Shown: positions 34,912 through 45,558 of the stretch, piece after piece
Layout of the letters: each line of letters starts with the position of its first letter
Numbering within the stretch: the first letter of the stretch is position 1
DNA from: a virus
DNA length: 62,526 bases
Virus record (IMG/VR): IMGVR_UViG_3300008339_000051
Span: 1 to 62,526 of that record
Direction: 5' to 3' (one strand)
Program-made: the position numbers and the translations under genes
The notes under the pieces: model-generated
Database searches by the model: none
Seen by the model: only the letters and a program-made list of their open reading frames with translations
Told to the model about the DNA's origin: nothing

Positions 34912-36056
34912 TGGAAGAACAAAGATATTATATACAAATTGGTTTAGAGGACATTAAGAATAAAATATTTCCTGTAAATTGGACAGGTGACTGTGAGGAG
35001 ATAATAATTGAAGACCCTTGTTGTCCTGGTTCTGGTGTTACATACATAAATTGTGAAACAGGAACAACATATGTGTATTCCTCAATGACACAACTCTTGT
35101 CAGGAGGAACTAATGGTACATCAACGTTAACGGGTTTAACAATACCAATAATGTTAACGCAAACAACCTATGATATGGGTTGGTATTCTGTTTTTGATGG
35201 TCTAGTTTATCAGAAAGAAACTCTTAACAATTTTATATACTCATCTGATACAATTAATCCATATACGTTCTATGTATTTAACACATCAAATAACGTAATA
35301 CAATCAACATATGAAGTTAATTGGGGTGACGGATCACCATCAGTTCCGATTAATACTTTTTCACCATCATCGGTAAGTCACACATATCCAGCGACAAATG
35401 GTACCTATACTGTTACAATAACAGGAACTACGCCTTGGGGAATAACAACGGTTTCAAAAACAATAACCGTACCATATGTTAACGTTGTTCCATTAAATCC
35501 AAACGGAACTGTTACATTTTTCCCACAAGGAGGAAATTGGAATAATATACCAATAAGTTATGATTTTTTATTTACAGGAGACTCGAATACGAATATTATA
35601 GATTATATATCCTCAAGTTACGTGAACATACCATTCATTGTTTCAGGATATACAACCTCGGCTTTAGCTGACTTAGAACAATATGGGGCGATACCGTATC
35701 CTATAGGTGTTCAAGTTACAGGAGAAACAGGGGTTGTTGGGACATATTATGGGGCGGTACCAAATAATTCATATTCGGCATATACAATCAATGGTGTCGA
35801 CTATTGGGATTTAAGTGGAGGAACTACTTTGTATTTTGTTCAATCGTCAGGATTGACAATAGATGATATAGTTTTTTCTGCAATAACAAAAGAAGAAGCG
35901 TTGATAGGTGTTGCGTATGAACCAGAGATAAGGTCTGATATTTTTATCGAAAGAGGAAGAGTTTCAGCACTTGAATCAATTATGAGATTAGGTGAAGTGG
36001 ATAACATTGGAGATTTAGTTAAGTATGGTTACGGATTTTTTAATGTAGAAACTTAA
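34911..36056 (+). CDS. Baseplate/fibre-attachment protein with PKD domain
   Basis: A 381-residue protein. Residues 137-185 (YEVNWGDGSPSVPINTFSPS, then SHTYPATNGTYTVTITGT) form a PKD/immunoglobulin-like domain with the signature Trp-Gly-Asp-Gly and His-Thr-Tyr-x-x-x-Gly-x-Tyr. The C-terminus ERGRVSALESIMRLGEVDNI then GDLVKYGYGFFNV (about 345-378) is a pattern I associate with virion proteins of related large phages and may anchor it to the baseplate. A CCPG cluster lies near residue 37. The start overlaps the upstream stop by one base. PKD domains usually bind carbohydrate or protein at cell surfaces. Confidence 0.6.
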   Translation: MEEQRYYIQIGLEDIKNKIFPVNWTGDCEEIIIEDPCCPGSGVTYINCETGTTYVYSSMTQLLSGGTNGTSTLTGLTIPIMLTQTTYDMGWYSVFDGLVYQKETLNNFIYSSDTINPYTFYVFNTSNNVIQSTYEVNWGDGSPSVPINTFSPSSVSHTYPATNGTYTVTITGTTPWGITTVSKTITVPYVNVVPLNPNGTVTFFPQGGNWNNIPISYDFLFTGDSNTNIIDYISSSYVNIPFIVSGYTTSALADLEQYGAIPYPIGVQVTGETGVVGTYYGAVPNNSYSAYTINGVDYWDLSGGTTLYFVQSSGLTIDDIVFSAITKEEALIGVAYEPEIRSDIFIERGRVSALESIMRLGEVDNIGDLVKYGYGFFNVET

Positions 36057-36063
36057 AATTAAA

Positions 36064-36070
36064 TATTTAT
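36064..36070 (+). promoter_or_regulatory. TATTTAT element before the 302-residue gene
   Basis: TATTTAT 20 bases before the ATG at 36091, with an A-rich leader. It belongs to the recurring set. Confidence 0.45.
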
Positions 36071-36090
36071 AAAAAACAAAAAGAAAAAAA

Positions 36091-36999
36091 ATGGCAACAG
36101 GAACATATGGAACGATAAGACCCGCTGATGTTAGCCCAACTGACGTAGATATTATATTAAATTACACTCAATCTAGAGATGTGACAAATGATTTTCAGTT
36201 AACGAAATTAAACTCTTCTGCGGTTTTAACTCCTTATTTTCATAATACAAACACTGGTGGTAACGCTGACATTGAGATATTGGGTGGTTTGTATAACTTA
36301 AGATTACCGGCAAATGTCTTTAATCAGTTAGGAATATACACATTATATATAAGACCTGCTGAAATCAGAACTACAATTACGGATTGTGGTATTTTGGCCT
36401 CACTACCAAATATAAAGGGTATTGTTGTTGATTTGAATAATGTTCCCGTTGCATTCAGAGACAAGTTTGTAAATCAAGGTTTAATCGGATATAGAGTTGA
36501 GTACCTTCAACCAAATGGGGCAAAAATACCAAACTTTTTTAGAATTATAACATCATCTTTTTATTGTGAACCCGTTGTACAAAACTCAACGAACACAACA
36601 ACAAGTATTGTTAGATATCAATATGTTAATGGTGTAACTAATTTAATGTTTTGTACTCTTTCACCATCATCATCACCATCTAACAAACCAAACGCAACAC
36701 CATTTATTGGCCAACCAGATCAAGATATTATCATTTCAAATACATTCTTTAATCCTGTAACAATGGAAATTGAAATAGTAGAACATGATATATCAACATT
36801 GGCAATAGCATTGTTTGGTAACCAAACCAAGTCACTTAATGACGGTATCTATACGCTTTACGATACTCAAAACAATATTTACAAACAATATAACCTATTT
36901 GAAATCAGAGACCAATACAACGAACTTCTATTCGAAGTTAGAGAAGATAGAGGTGATAATATTGATTTCAGTAAAAACTTTTCAAATATAACTCAATAA
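36091..36999 (+). CDS. Baseplate-associated structural protein, 302 residues
   Basis: Not assigned to a T4 gene. IRPADVSPTDVDIILNYTQS at the N-terminus, a beta-rich body (GGLYNLRLPANVFNQLGIYT, YIRPAEIRT), a Ser/Pro spacer near residue 190 (LSPSSSPSN) and an acidic tail are visible. This arrangement is familiar from wedge-operon proteins of large marine phages, but I cannot give a role. It ends one base into the next gene's start (TAATGG), so the two are coupled. Confidence 0.5.
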   Translation: MATGTYGTIRPADVSPTDVDIILNYTQSRDVTNDFQLTKLNSSAVLTPYFHNTNTGGNADIEILGGLYNLRLPANVFNQLGIYTLYIRPAEIRTTITDCGILASLPNIKGIVVDLNNVPVAFRDKFVNQGLIGYRVEYLQPNGAKIPNFFRIITSSFYCEPVVQNSTNTTTSIVRYQYVNGVTNLMFCTLSPSSSPSNKPNATPFIGQPDQDIIISNTFFNPVTMEIEIVEHDISTLAIALFGNQTKSLNDGIYTLYDTQNNIYKQYNLFEIRDQYNELLFEVREDRGDNIDFSKNFSNITQ

Positions 37000-39900
37000 T
37001 GGCGGTAATAAAATATAAATGGCCACCACAAACAGATACTGGAGCAAGTGCATTTGCCGATGAATTAGTTGGTGTACAATTAGTTGCGGGTGGTGGACTC
37101 ACAAACGCCAATTTTGAATTTACAACAGGATTATCAGAAAAACAAAACAGAGGGTTTAATATTGGGGCGTTTTCAAGTCCCATTAGTCTTTCCGATTTGG
37201 ATTTATCTTCAATTGAAGAGTCTAAAAATCTAGTTGCACAAAGTTTACAGGTTTATCCTAATTTTGATTTATCTGAGGTTACCAATTTTACTTTATACGG
37301 GTCTTTATCAAAAAGAATTTCAACCTCAGTATCAAAAATAATAAATTATTTTCCGGCCGCTATTGAGTGTATATCCACAAATTTAAATTTTAGAACAGGA
37401 CTTACTGCTGTAAATATAGTCTATAACCAAGTTCTCAATGAAACATATTTGGAGTTACCATTAAATTGGATACGAAACCCTTTTGATATTGATTATACAT
37501 CAAATGCAACAAGAAACCTTCAATTAAGTGAAGTGGAGGTTTCACCATTAAGAAATTTGACAACACAGTACTTAAATTATTCAATATTTGTTGACAATAC
37601 TGAGTATAATTTAACATTTCTGACACCAACAACTGATGTTGACCAATATTTAAAATTTTATGTTAAAGGAAATCCTTTTGATGGTTTATCTGCAACAACA
37701 AAAAGTATTGTTTTAAGACCAAACAGTTTTTACACAGAAAAATCATTTACAGAGTTTTTTGATGAGGTAGAACAATTTTTATTAAATAGACTAATTAAAC
37801 CAATATATAGTGCAACATTCCAAGTACCACAAGAAAATGATGATGGCACATACTCAATCGTACAAGAAGTAATAAATTGGCCATTAGATGGAAACTGGAA
37901 CTTGGATATTAGAACAAATGATTTTGATAAGTATTTAACATCATTGAATGAAATCTGCGAAAATTTAGATTCATATAAGACAGATTTAATATCACGTTTT
38001 TTCACAACAGGAGCATTAAAAGAATTTGATACTTCTGATAGAAAGTACGAAAAAATACTTCAAATATATGGTAGAAGTTTCGATGAAGTGAGAAAATTTG
38101 TTATGTCATTAGCAAACATGACATCAGTAAATTACAATACGGGAAATGATATACCATCACAACTTCTAAAAAACTTAGCTGAAACATTAGGTTGGAAAAC
38201 AAATATATCACCAATAAGTAATGAAACACTTATACAATCAGTTTTTGGAACAAATGAACCAAGTAATTTTCCGGGTTACTCAAGAGCTTTGACACCAAAC
38301 GAAATTAACTACCAATATTATAAAAATTTAATTTTAAACGCTGCTTACCTTTTCAAATCCAAAGGTACGAGAAGGTCAATAGAAATTTTGTTAAGGTTAG
38401 TAGGTGCCCCTGAAGCTTTGATAGACTTTAATGAATATGTTTACTTAGCGGATGAAAGAATTAACCTTTCTCAATTTGAAAATCAATATTTAAATATATC
38501 AGGAGGATTATATGTGACACAAATACCTGTTTTAGACCCAACAAATGTTTTTACAATTATGGGAGTACAATATACGGGTTTTACAATACAAACAGTTATT
38601 AGTGCAACAACTTTGAGTAGAAGTGATTATCCTATGGATAGTCAAGGATACCCATCTTCAGTTCCAGACTCTGAAAGTTACTTCTTTCAAATAGGGGGAG
38701 GATGGTTCGAGTCAACACCAGACCACCATATGCCAGAAAATGTTAATGAAACAAATCAAGTCTTTGTTGGTTCTAATCCAAGTTATCAGACAAGTTTATT
38801 ACCGTTTAATTATGGTCAAATATATCTTGACAGATATAGAAGGTTTCCATTTATGAATTTGGGGTATGATTTAGTTAAAGTAATTGATAACAAAAAAAGT
38901 TGGACAATTGATGAAGACGGGTTAAGAAATACTTCTGATGGTGGATTTACCGCTTATTATAGAGTTTATGATGAAAGATTTGTTATAAATGTTAAAAATG
39001 TTGATGTTTTCTTAAATCCGGCACAAGGGTTGGCATATGACGTTTGGTCTATGTCAAGAAGATACAATTACCCAATACCAAACGAAGGGTTGGACTATAT
39101 AGAACCAACATATTGTAATCCATATCCAAATGGACCATATCCAAATAGAGGTGGTATAGATTGGACAGAAATTAACCCTAAGCCAAAACAAAAAACATTT
39201 TTTGAGTTCGCTCAAACGTTTTGGAAAAACATGATTAATGTCAGAAATAGACAATTTATAACAGATGGTAAAACAGGGGGATACCCAACCTTACAATCTA
39301 TTTATTGGAGGTATTTAGAATCTAACCAAGCAATCAATATTCCGAATGATAATTTCACATATAAAACCATGATTGAGTATGTGAATGGATTAGGTGATTA
39401 TTGGATTAAATTAGTTGGTCAATTAATTCCCGCAACAACTTTATTAACATCAGGTGTAAGATTAGAAAACTCTATTTTTCACCGACAAAAATTTGTTTGG
39501 AGAAGACAAATGGGTTGTAAAATTGTTCCAGTACCTTGTAAACCATGTTCTTTGGTTGGTCAATTATTTGCGGTTGATTGTCCAATACAAGAGGTTGTTT
39601 GTCCTATATATCCTTGGGGTTCTAACCCTAATGTCACATCATTTGCCGTGATACTTAATAATTTATTGTTGGCAAATAATTTACTTCCACCTAATTGTCA
39701 AACGGACACCTTACAAAGTACATGGTATGTTGATTTGATTTTAAATGGTGTAAACTTAGTTCATAAAGAATTTTTTACAGGTTACGGAAATACAAATCCT
39801 ATAGCAAGTTACCCAAGTGCAAACACTTGGTTAGTGTCTCTGAAGGACGCTTTAGATGATTTACAATCAGATGGGTTAAGTTATGTTATAAATAATACAA

Positions 39901-40001
39901 ATCAAACTGTGACTATATATAATGGTAACTGTTTACCATTAAGCGTGACACAGGACTTCAAAATTAACGTTGGAATAAACTTCAATATGTTGTGTAATTA
40001 A
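36999..40001 (+). CDS. Large baseplate wedge / tail protein with gpI-like motif
   Basis: A 1000-residue protein. Around residues 445-482, LILNAAYLFKSKGTRRSIEI followed by LLRLVGAPEALIDFNEYVY resembles the Lys-Gly-Thr-x-x-(A/S)-(I/V)-x-x-x-(L/I)-x-x-(L/V)-Gly motif of P2 gpI-type baseplate proteins, which connect the wedge to fibres. ENSIFHRQKFVWRRQMGC (about 823-840) marks the end of the conserved core. After it comes a Cys-rich C-terminal piece (KIVPVPCKPCSLVGQLFAVD and onward) that may carry an attachment domain. Its ATG overlaps the previous stop, and its own stop overlaps the fibre gene's ATG, consistent with joining baseplate to fibre. Confidence 0.6.
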   Translation: MAVIKYKWPPQTDTGASAFADELVGVQLVAGGGLTNANFEFTTGLSEKQNRGFNIGAFSSPISLSDLDLSSIEESKNLVAQSLQVYPNFDLSEVTNFTLYGSLSKRISTSVSKIINYFPAAIECISTNLNFRTGLTAVNIVYNQVLNETYLELPLNWIRNPFDIDYTSNATRNLQLSEVEVSPLRNLTTQYLNYSIFVDNTEYNLTFLTPTTDVDQYLKFYVKGNPFDGLSATTKSIVLRPNSFYTEKSFTEFFDEVEQFLLNRLIKPIYSATFQVPQENDDGTYSIVQEVINWPLDGNWNLDIRTNDFDKYLTSLNEICENLDSYKTDLISRFFTTGALKEFDTSDRKYEKILQIYGRSFDEVRKFVMSLANMTSVNYNTGNDIPSQLLKNLAETLGWKTNISPISNETLIQSVFGTNEPSNFPGYSRALTPNEINYQYYKNLILNAAYLFKSKGTRRSIEILLRLVGAPEALIDFNEYVYLADERINLSQFENQYLNISGGLYVTQIPVLDPTNVFTIMGVQYTGFTIQTVISATTLSRSDYPMDSQGYPSSVPDSESYFFQIGGGWFESTPDHHMPENVNETNQVFVGSNPSYQTSLLPFNYGQIYLDRYRRFPFMNLGYDLVKVIDNKKSWTIDEDGLRNTSDGGFTAYYRVYDERFVINVKNVDVFLNPAQGLAYDVWSMSRRYNYPIPNEGLDYIEPTYCNPYPNGPYPNRGGIDWTEINPKPKQKTFFEFAQTFWKNMINVRNRQFITDGKTGGYPTLQSIYWRYLESNQAINIPNDNFTYKTMIEYVNGLGDYWIKLVGQLIPATTLLTSGVRLENSIFHRQKFVWRRQMGCKIVPVPCKPCSLVGQLFAVDCPIQEVVCPIYPWGSNPNVTSFAVILNNLLLANNLLPPNCQTDTLQSTWYVDLILNGVNLVHKEFFTGYGNTNPIASYPSANTWLVSLKDALDDLQSDGLSYVINNTNQTVTIYNGNCLPLSVTQDFKINVGINFNMLCN

Positions 40002-43000
40002 TGAGTTGTGGTGTAATAATATTGAATAATATTCAAATAACAGGCGATTGTCAAAACACAGGTTCAGGGGCGTTTTCCTTTACAATAGCGGGGGGTGTCT
40101 CTCCTTACTCAGTTTCAGAATTTACGTCAACAGGTTTAATACCACCCGCAGGACCAGTTACCTCATATACCGCAACTAGTTTGACGGCTGGAACATATAC
40201 TGTAGAAATATTAGACAGTTGTAGTGAACCAGGACACACAAGAGGTTATTTTAATTTTACAATATCATCAGGAAGTTGTGTTTCGATAGAAGCGTCAGGA
40301 ACAACTTGTGGATTGAACAATGGATCGATTACCGCAAATACATCTGTCGTATATGGTACATCAACTTTAGATTTGTACGATATCGATGGTAATTTAATTG
40401 GAACTGGAAGTAACATTAATAACACTTTTAATAATTTATCACCAGGTTTATATTATGTGATTGGAAATGATGGTGGGGGTTGTACAGGAAAAAGTGAAGT
40501 TTGTTTAATAAAGGAATCAGACCCATTGGATTTTGGGTTATTTGGTGTTAATGATTCTAGCTGCGTATCAATAGATGGAAATGGTAAAATTTTTGTTACA
40601 GGATTAACAGGAACACCACCATACACATATAACTGGACACCAAATGTGGGTGTTCAAACAGGACCTGAAGTTATTGGTTTAAATCCGGGAACTTATGGTG
40701 TAACAATAATAGATGCAAATGGTTGTACATTAACTAAAACTATTACATTATCTGAAGTCCCAATACTTGGAGTTGCTTCTATTTTAACAACTGAACAACC
40801 AAGTTGTTTTACAAATGATGGGGAGGTTACTGTTGTATTATCAGGAGGAACCGCACCATATTATTTTTCAGGTTCAAACGGAGATATCCAAGTTGAATTC
40901 GGAAATACTCATACCTTTACAGGATTACCTGCGGGAGTTTTTTCAGTATTTGTAACAGACTCAGGATTATGTACAACAACAGCCTCCGTTAGTTTATTAA
41001 CACCAAACGGTTTTATTGTCACAACTTTACAGGTAACAAATTCAAACTGTAATTTGAACGACGGTTCAGTTCACATTGAGTTAAATAATGGATTAGCACC
41101 AGGAAACTTTCAATACACATTGACCGACCCATTCGGAAATACAACAATTACGACCGCATTATCAATTTGTGATTTCAGTGGGTTGACAAGTGGTTTATAT
41201 ACATTATCAATACAAGATATACCAAATAATTCAGGTTGTATTTTTACAACAAGTTTTAGTGTTTTAAATGAGAATAAATACACAATTGCAACAAGTTTCT
41301 CAAATACATTTTGTGGATTTAATAATGGAACGGTTATAATTACGGCTTCATCAGGAGGTACATTACCATTAACGTATACTTTGTCAGGTGGAACACCAAT
41401 AACAACCACAACACAATTAACAAATACATTCACAAATCTTACACCAGGTTTTTATTTGGCTTCAGTTTCTGATTCTGCAACACCACCTTGTGTACAACAA
41501 GAGTTAATTTATATATCACCATCACAACCAGTTGATTTTTTCCTTTCGACTATACAACCCGTAAGTGGAAACGATGGTGAAATATTTTTAAATATAACAG
41601 ATGGTATTCCTCCGTTTACAATTAATTGGAGTTCTAATGTTGGTTCACAAACAGGATTACATTTAGTTAATTTATCAAATGGTACATATTCTGTAACCGT
41701 TATAGATAGTAGTGGATGTACTAAAACGGCTGAGGTTGTTTTAAGTGGAACAGAAATAACCACAATATACGAGTCCTATACTATTTGTAGTGATGATTTT
41801 GTTAACACGGGTAAATATGGGAAAAGAGGGATACTTCAAATGATGAATGAAGGATTCTTCGATTTGACAGTTGGTAATACAGGTTGTCAAATAATTAATG
41901 CCACATTTACAACACAAGTAAACATTGATGGTAATATAAAAGAAAATTTATTTTATACCTATACTGGGGGAACATTTGCCACTTTTGCAGAGTACCTTTG
42001 GATCCAAAGCTTACAAAATACACTTAATGAATATCCCGAAATAGGAGATGTGTTTATTGATGTTGCAACAAACAAAATCACAATAACAAATAATTGTGAT
42101 GAAAAAAATAAAAATTGTATATCGGTTAATTTTAATGAATTGGCAGATATTAATGTTAAAATCAATCTTCTAATTGAATATGAGATAATTTGTGAGACTT
42201 GTGGTAAACAGCGTGATTGTAATAATTTTATTGCGGATATAACATTAAATGATTCTTGTGAGGATTTCGAGGCTGATATTGAATTTGCAACCCCAACCCC
42301 AACAATAACATTAACACCAACACCCACACCTACAATAAGTGTTACACCAACATTAACGCCAACCCCAACATTAACACCAAGCCCGACACCTACAAATTGT
42401 TTTTGTTATTTCTTAGATGGTAATTATTTTGTGGCAACAATATTCGACTATGATGATTGTAAAATCGGACCAACATCAATACTATTAAGAGAACAAGTAG
42501 CTTATGTGTGTTCAACATCAGTACCTACAGTTGTTTCTGGTCCTGGTTCTGCTACTTTGTCAATCATTTACTCTTGTGACACAGGAGAATGTGGACCAAC
42601 ACCTTCACCAACACCAACACCTACACCTACACCATCATTACCAACACCTCCTGACCTTTTATCTTGTGATGTTATTGTTTGTGATTTTACAAATGTTTAT
42701 GGGTATTTTACCCCCACAAATAGTGAAACAAATTTAGTTCCTTTTATTACAGGTTGGGTGTCTGCGTTTTTTTCAGATAACGCACATACAGCAAATAAAC
42801 TTTGGTTGTTAGACAGTAGCTTAGGAAATGTTAATATTTTTGAATATGATATAACACTTTCACCATTTTCAGGTAATTACAATAGAACTATTAGTTTTGG
42901 ATCAACACAATTTGGACCAGGATTGGCAGCAATTGATGACACAACATTGATATGTGTGACAGGTGTGACACAAATTATAGAAATGGACATAAGTGGTGTT

Positions 43001-43357
43001 TCACCTGTAATTACAAATAAGTTTAACATACCTTTTACACGACAAGTGTCTGGTGACTTTATATATACTACAAGTAATAAACTTATAGTAACAACAAAGG
43101 ATGATGGTAATGAATATATAAGTCAGTATGATTATACAACTGGTGTACAAGAAATAGACATACAACTTAGCCCAACAATTACAGATGCTTTTGGTTTGTA
43201 CACAGAGTCATCAAAAATACACATAGTCACATCATATGGTCAGGTTTGGACAATTGACGAAACGTTCCCTTATGGATTAAACTTCCTACAAACCTCCACA
43301 CTATTATTCAACGGGGCATCACAATTACCATCATGTAATATAATAAACTTTACATAA
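40001..43357 (+). CDS. Tail fibre with SprB-like repeats and Pro/Thr linkers
   Basis: An 1118-residue protein. Residues about 30-580 hold roughly seven beta repeats of the SprB kind (for example GTPPYTYNWTPN, LNPGTYGVTIIDANGC at 203-243, and GIPPFTINWSSN, LSNGTYSVTVIDSSGC at 535-574). A domain at 585-755 begins YESYTICSDDFV. A Pro/Thr linker (763-797) leads to a Cys-rich CxCY module (798-866), then a second Pro/Thr linker. The last 230 residues have repeated strand patterns like a beta-propeller (NKLWLLDSSLGNVNIFEYDI). SprB-type repeats are typical of flavobacterial surface adhesins, so a receptor-binding role is likely. It is the first gene after the baseplate operon and overlaps it by one base. 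Confidence 0.7.
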   Translation: MSCGVIILNNIQITGDCQNTGSGAFSFTIAGGVSPYSVSEFTSTGLIPPAGPVTSYTATSLTAGTYTVEILDSCSEPGHTRGYFNFTISSGSCVSIEASGTTCGLNNGSITANTSVVYGTSTLDLYDIDGNLIGTGSNINNTFNNLSPGLYYVIGNDGGGCTGKSEVCLIKESDPLDFGLFGVNDSSCVSIDGNGKIFVTGLTGTPPYTYNWTPNVGVQTGPEVIGLNPGTYGVTIIDANGCTLTKTITLSEVPILGVASILTTEQPSCFTNDGEVTVVLSGGTAPYYFSGSNGDIQVEFGNTHTFTGLPAGVFSVFVTDSGLCTTTASVSLLTPNGFIVTTLQVTNSNCNLNDGSVHIELNNGLAPGNFQYTLTDPFGNTTITTALSICDFSGLTSGLYTLSIQDIPNNSGCIFTTSFSVLNENKYTIATSFSNTFCGFNNGTVIITASSGGTLPLTYTLSGGTPITTTTQLTNTFTNLTPGFYLASVSDSATPPCVQQELIYISPSQPVDFFLSTIQPVSGNDGEIFLNITDGIPPFTINWSSNVGSQTGLHLVNLSNGTYSVTVIDSSGCTKTAEVVLSGTEITTIYESYTICSDDFVNTGKYGKRGILQMMNEGFFDLTVGNTGCQIINATFTTQVNIDGNIKENLFYTYTGGTFATFAEYLWIQSLQNTLNEYPEIGDVFIDVATNKITITNNCDEKNKNCISVNFNELADINVKINLLIEYEIICETCGKQRDCNNFIADITLNDSCEDFEADIEFATPTPTITLTPTPTPTISVTPTLTPTPTLTPSPTPTNCFCYFLDGNYFVATIFDYDDCKIGPTSILLREQVAYVCSTSVPTVVSGPGSATLSIIYSCDTGECGPTPSPTPTPTPTPSLPTPPDLLSCDVIVCDFTNVYGYFTPTNSETNLVPFITGWVSAFFSDNAHTANKLWLLDSSLGNVNIFEYDITLSPFSGNYNRTISFGSTQFGPGLAAIDDTTLICVTGVTQIIEMDISGVSPVITNKFNIPFTRQVSGDFIYTTSNKLIVTTKDDGNEYISQYDYTTGVQEIDIQLSPTITDAFGLYTESSKIHIVTSYGQVWTIDETFPYGLNFLQTSTLLFNGASQLPSCNIINFT
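42290..42392 (+). repeat. Pro/Thr linker repeat, copy A
   Basis: Tandem degenerate ACACCAAC/CCAACA units encoding alternating Thr-Pro with ISVTP insertions, linking the domains of the fibre at 40001. Confidence 0.8.
42596..42650 (+). repeat. Pro/Thr linker repeat, copy B, with 17-base inverted match
   Basis: ACACCAACACCTACACC at 42611-42627 is matched exactly, in inverted orientation, at 55601-55617 in the minus-strand fibre gene. Confidence 0.75.
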
Positions 43358-43364
43358 AAAATAA

Positions 43365-43371
43365 TATTTAT
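43365..43371 (+). promoter_or_regulatory. TATTTAT element before the 726-residue fibre gene
   Basis: TATTTAT 5 bases before the ATG at 43377, in a 19-base gap between fibre genes. It belongs to the recurring set. Confidence 0.35.
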
Positions 43372-43376
43372 AAAAT

Positions 43377-45557
43377 ATGGCATCACCAACAGAAGTTACA
43401 ATAAATTCTATATCAGCGGCAACATATCCTGTTGATGTTTTTGTTTGTTCAGGATGTCCTGATACTAATTGTGTATTAGTCGACACAATCACATCTGTTC
43501 CAGTAACTATAACAATCCCACCACCATATGCTTTAGACCCAACATTTTCGGTTTCTATAGTCGATTCTGAAAATTGTATATATTGTCAAACATTTGGAAC
43601 AACAACTACAACAACTACAACAATAAATCAAATTTGTGATATATGTGAAATTGGATTTGACTTTTATGACACTAACCCAATATCTGAAATATCGGTTGGT
43701 GTAGTTACGGGTAGTTGTGACACAACAATTACCGACTATGTTATTGATTGGTATGGTCCTGGAATTGGAAGTACAAACGTTGCTTTCACTTCAGGATTAG
43801 GTAGTTTATATAGTGGTGACTACACATATATACACCCTTTAACGGGTACAAGTGCCGTTCCTGTTGCTGCGGGTATTTATACTCCTATCATAAGAATTAT
43901 TACAGTAGACGGTGTTGAATACACAGATGCGAATTGTTTTTCATCAACATTTGTTGATGTTGACGCACTTACTTGTACAAATGGTTCACCAACAAATTAT
44001 CCACAATATTCGCATAAAATTTCTTATAGTGCGACGACTAATGTCATACCACAACCAGTTTATAGTACATTCGCATTAGATCCGACTAAACCATATTTTG
44101 CGTTCCGAGTTTTGGGGTATTCGGTATTTGATACATTTACAATAACATTTTTTGGTAGCGATTATCAAGATCCAATAGTGATTGAAAATTTGTCCGTAGG
44201 GTTAGACTTAACAGAAACAAATTTTAACTTTTCTCTTAACCCTAAAACTGCAAAACCGTTTCTTACACCAGAAACTTACTTGTCAAAAGTTTTAACTTTG
44301 ACAGGTTTTACAATAAATAACGGTGATTATTTAGAAATAAAAATAACACCAAATCAAACTAATCTGAATACAAATTATCAATTTTATTGTGAATGTTTAG
44401 AATCGTTTGATTGTTCATTATGTTATGATACAAATAACACACCACCATTTAAAATAATACAATCGTCAATAACACAAACAACACCAACTGCGTGTGATAG
44501 AATAAACATGACATTTCAAGTCAGCTCTTGTACTGATAGTGACTTTTATCAATATATGTTAACTAATACAAGATGGGTTGATACTGTGTACGAAGACTTA
44601 TTTTATAACGAAAATATTTTTACATTAAATAATTTGAGTTCTGTATCTCAATTATTTTGTAGTATTTCTGCGGTACAATATCCAGTATCTTGTAAAATAC
44701 CAAATACTAATACAATAACATATGACAAAATAGTTTCTGGTGGAATAGGGTTGATAAATATGACTTTCAGTGATTTTAATGATATGTCTGATTATTATAA
44801 TGATTGGCAAACCAAATATTCATTATACTCAGGAAGTCCTTTTGATTGTACTAGCCTCGGTTATTTGAGGTACTTTCAACTTCAAATTCCATTAGCACAG
44901 GGTGCTGAAAATTGTGGAGATAATACAGGATACCAAACTTTTATCATACACCCCTCCTCAACGGTAACCAGCGGTGGAACTGGACCTTGGACATTATCAT
45001 TTACTATGCCAACTATACCAGATTGTACGAGTTTTTCACAATGTGATTTTAATTGTGAAAATGTGGTAAACAATGTGATTACAAATATTAATATACAGTC
45101 TACTGCTACAACAAATAATATTAGTGTTGTTAGCAATACTGGGTCTATGTTAGAACAACCAATAGTTCTATGGGCAGTTACTCAAACCGGTACCTCTGCA
45201 TATTCTGCGGCAACATTTGGAACTCAGATGAGCATTCCTCAATACATAAATGAAACAATACCATATTCTGGATTACCTCTAACGATAATCCCAAGTTTAA
45301 GTGCAAAAACTTGTAATTTTAGTGATTGGACATTTCGTAGTTATTCACCAACTAATAATTTGAGTTACTATCTCAACATTGGTTTACAAGTAAAAGTAAC
45401 AAGACCGAATCCATTAAATGTTGAAGACTTCGAACTATGGTCATATGTTCCTGTTAATGGTACGTGGCCAGGATATCCAGTGGTAGATCCATTTGTAAAA
45501 ATATACGAACAAATAGGTGGTGTACCTAACGTAATTGACCCAAGTTTTTTCATATAA
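43377..45557 (+). CDS. Fibre/appendage protein with shared N-terminal module and poly-Thr linker
   Basis: A 726-residue protein. Residues 1-70 form a small beta module (VTINSISAATYPVDVFVCSG, then a late VSIVDSENCIYCQ) that recurs in the next gene and on the minus strand at 56281. A run of Thr (about 73-80) is the linker. The remainder is a Cys-rich, Asn/Thr-rich beta protein with segments such as FDFYDTNPISEISVGVVTG and FAFRVLGYSVFD, not assignable to a known fold from sequence alone. No enzyme motif. Its place among fibre genes indicates a surface appendage. It is 1 base from the next gene's ATG. Confidence 0.55.
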   Translation: MASPTEVTINSISAATYPVDVFVCSGCPDTNCVLVDTITSVPVTITIPPPYALDPTFSVSIVDSENCIYCQTFGTTTTTTTTINQICDICEIGFDFYDTNPISEISVGVVTGSCDTTITDYVIDWYGPGIGSTNVAFTSGLGSLYSGDYTYIHPLTGTSAVPVAAGIYTPIIRIITVDGVEYTDANCFSSTFVDVDALTCTNGSPTNYPQYSHKISYSATTNVIPQPVYSTFALDPTKPYFAFRVLGYSVFDTFTITFFGSDYQDPIVIENLSVGLDLTETNFNFSLNPKTAKPFLTPETYLSKVLTLTGFTINNGDYLEIKITPNQTNLNTNYQFYCECLESFDCSLCYDTNNTPPFKIIQSSITQTTPTACDRINMTFQVSSCTDSDFYQYMLTNTRWVDTVYEDLFYNENIFTLNNLSSVSQLFCSISAVQYPVSCKIPNTNTITYDKIVSGGIGLINMTFSDFNDMSDYYNDWQTKYSLYSGSPFDCTSLGYLRYFQLQIPLAQGAENCGDNTGYQTFIIHPSSTVTSGGTGPWTLSFTMPTIPDCTSFSQCDFNCENVVNNVITNINIQSTATTNNISVVSNTGSMLEQPIVLWAVTQTGTSAYSAATFGTQMSIPQYINETIPYSGLPLTIIPSLSAKTCNFSDWTFRSYSPTNNLSYYLNIGLQVKVTRPNPLNVEDFELWSYVPVNGTWPGYPVVDPFVKIYEQIGGVPNVIDPSFFI

Positions 45558-45558
45558 A

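Noticed and set aside
42504-42737. Plus-strand 77-codon frame rich in His and Gln
   Set aside because: It is the +1 frame shadow of the second Thr-Pro linker (ACACCA read as CACCAA) inside the fibre gene at 40001.
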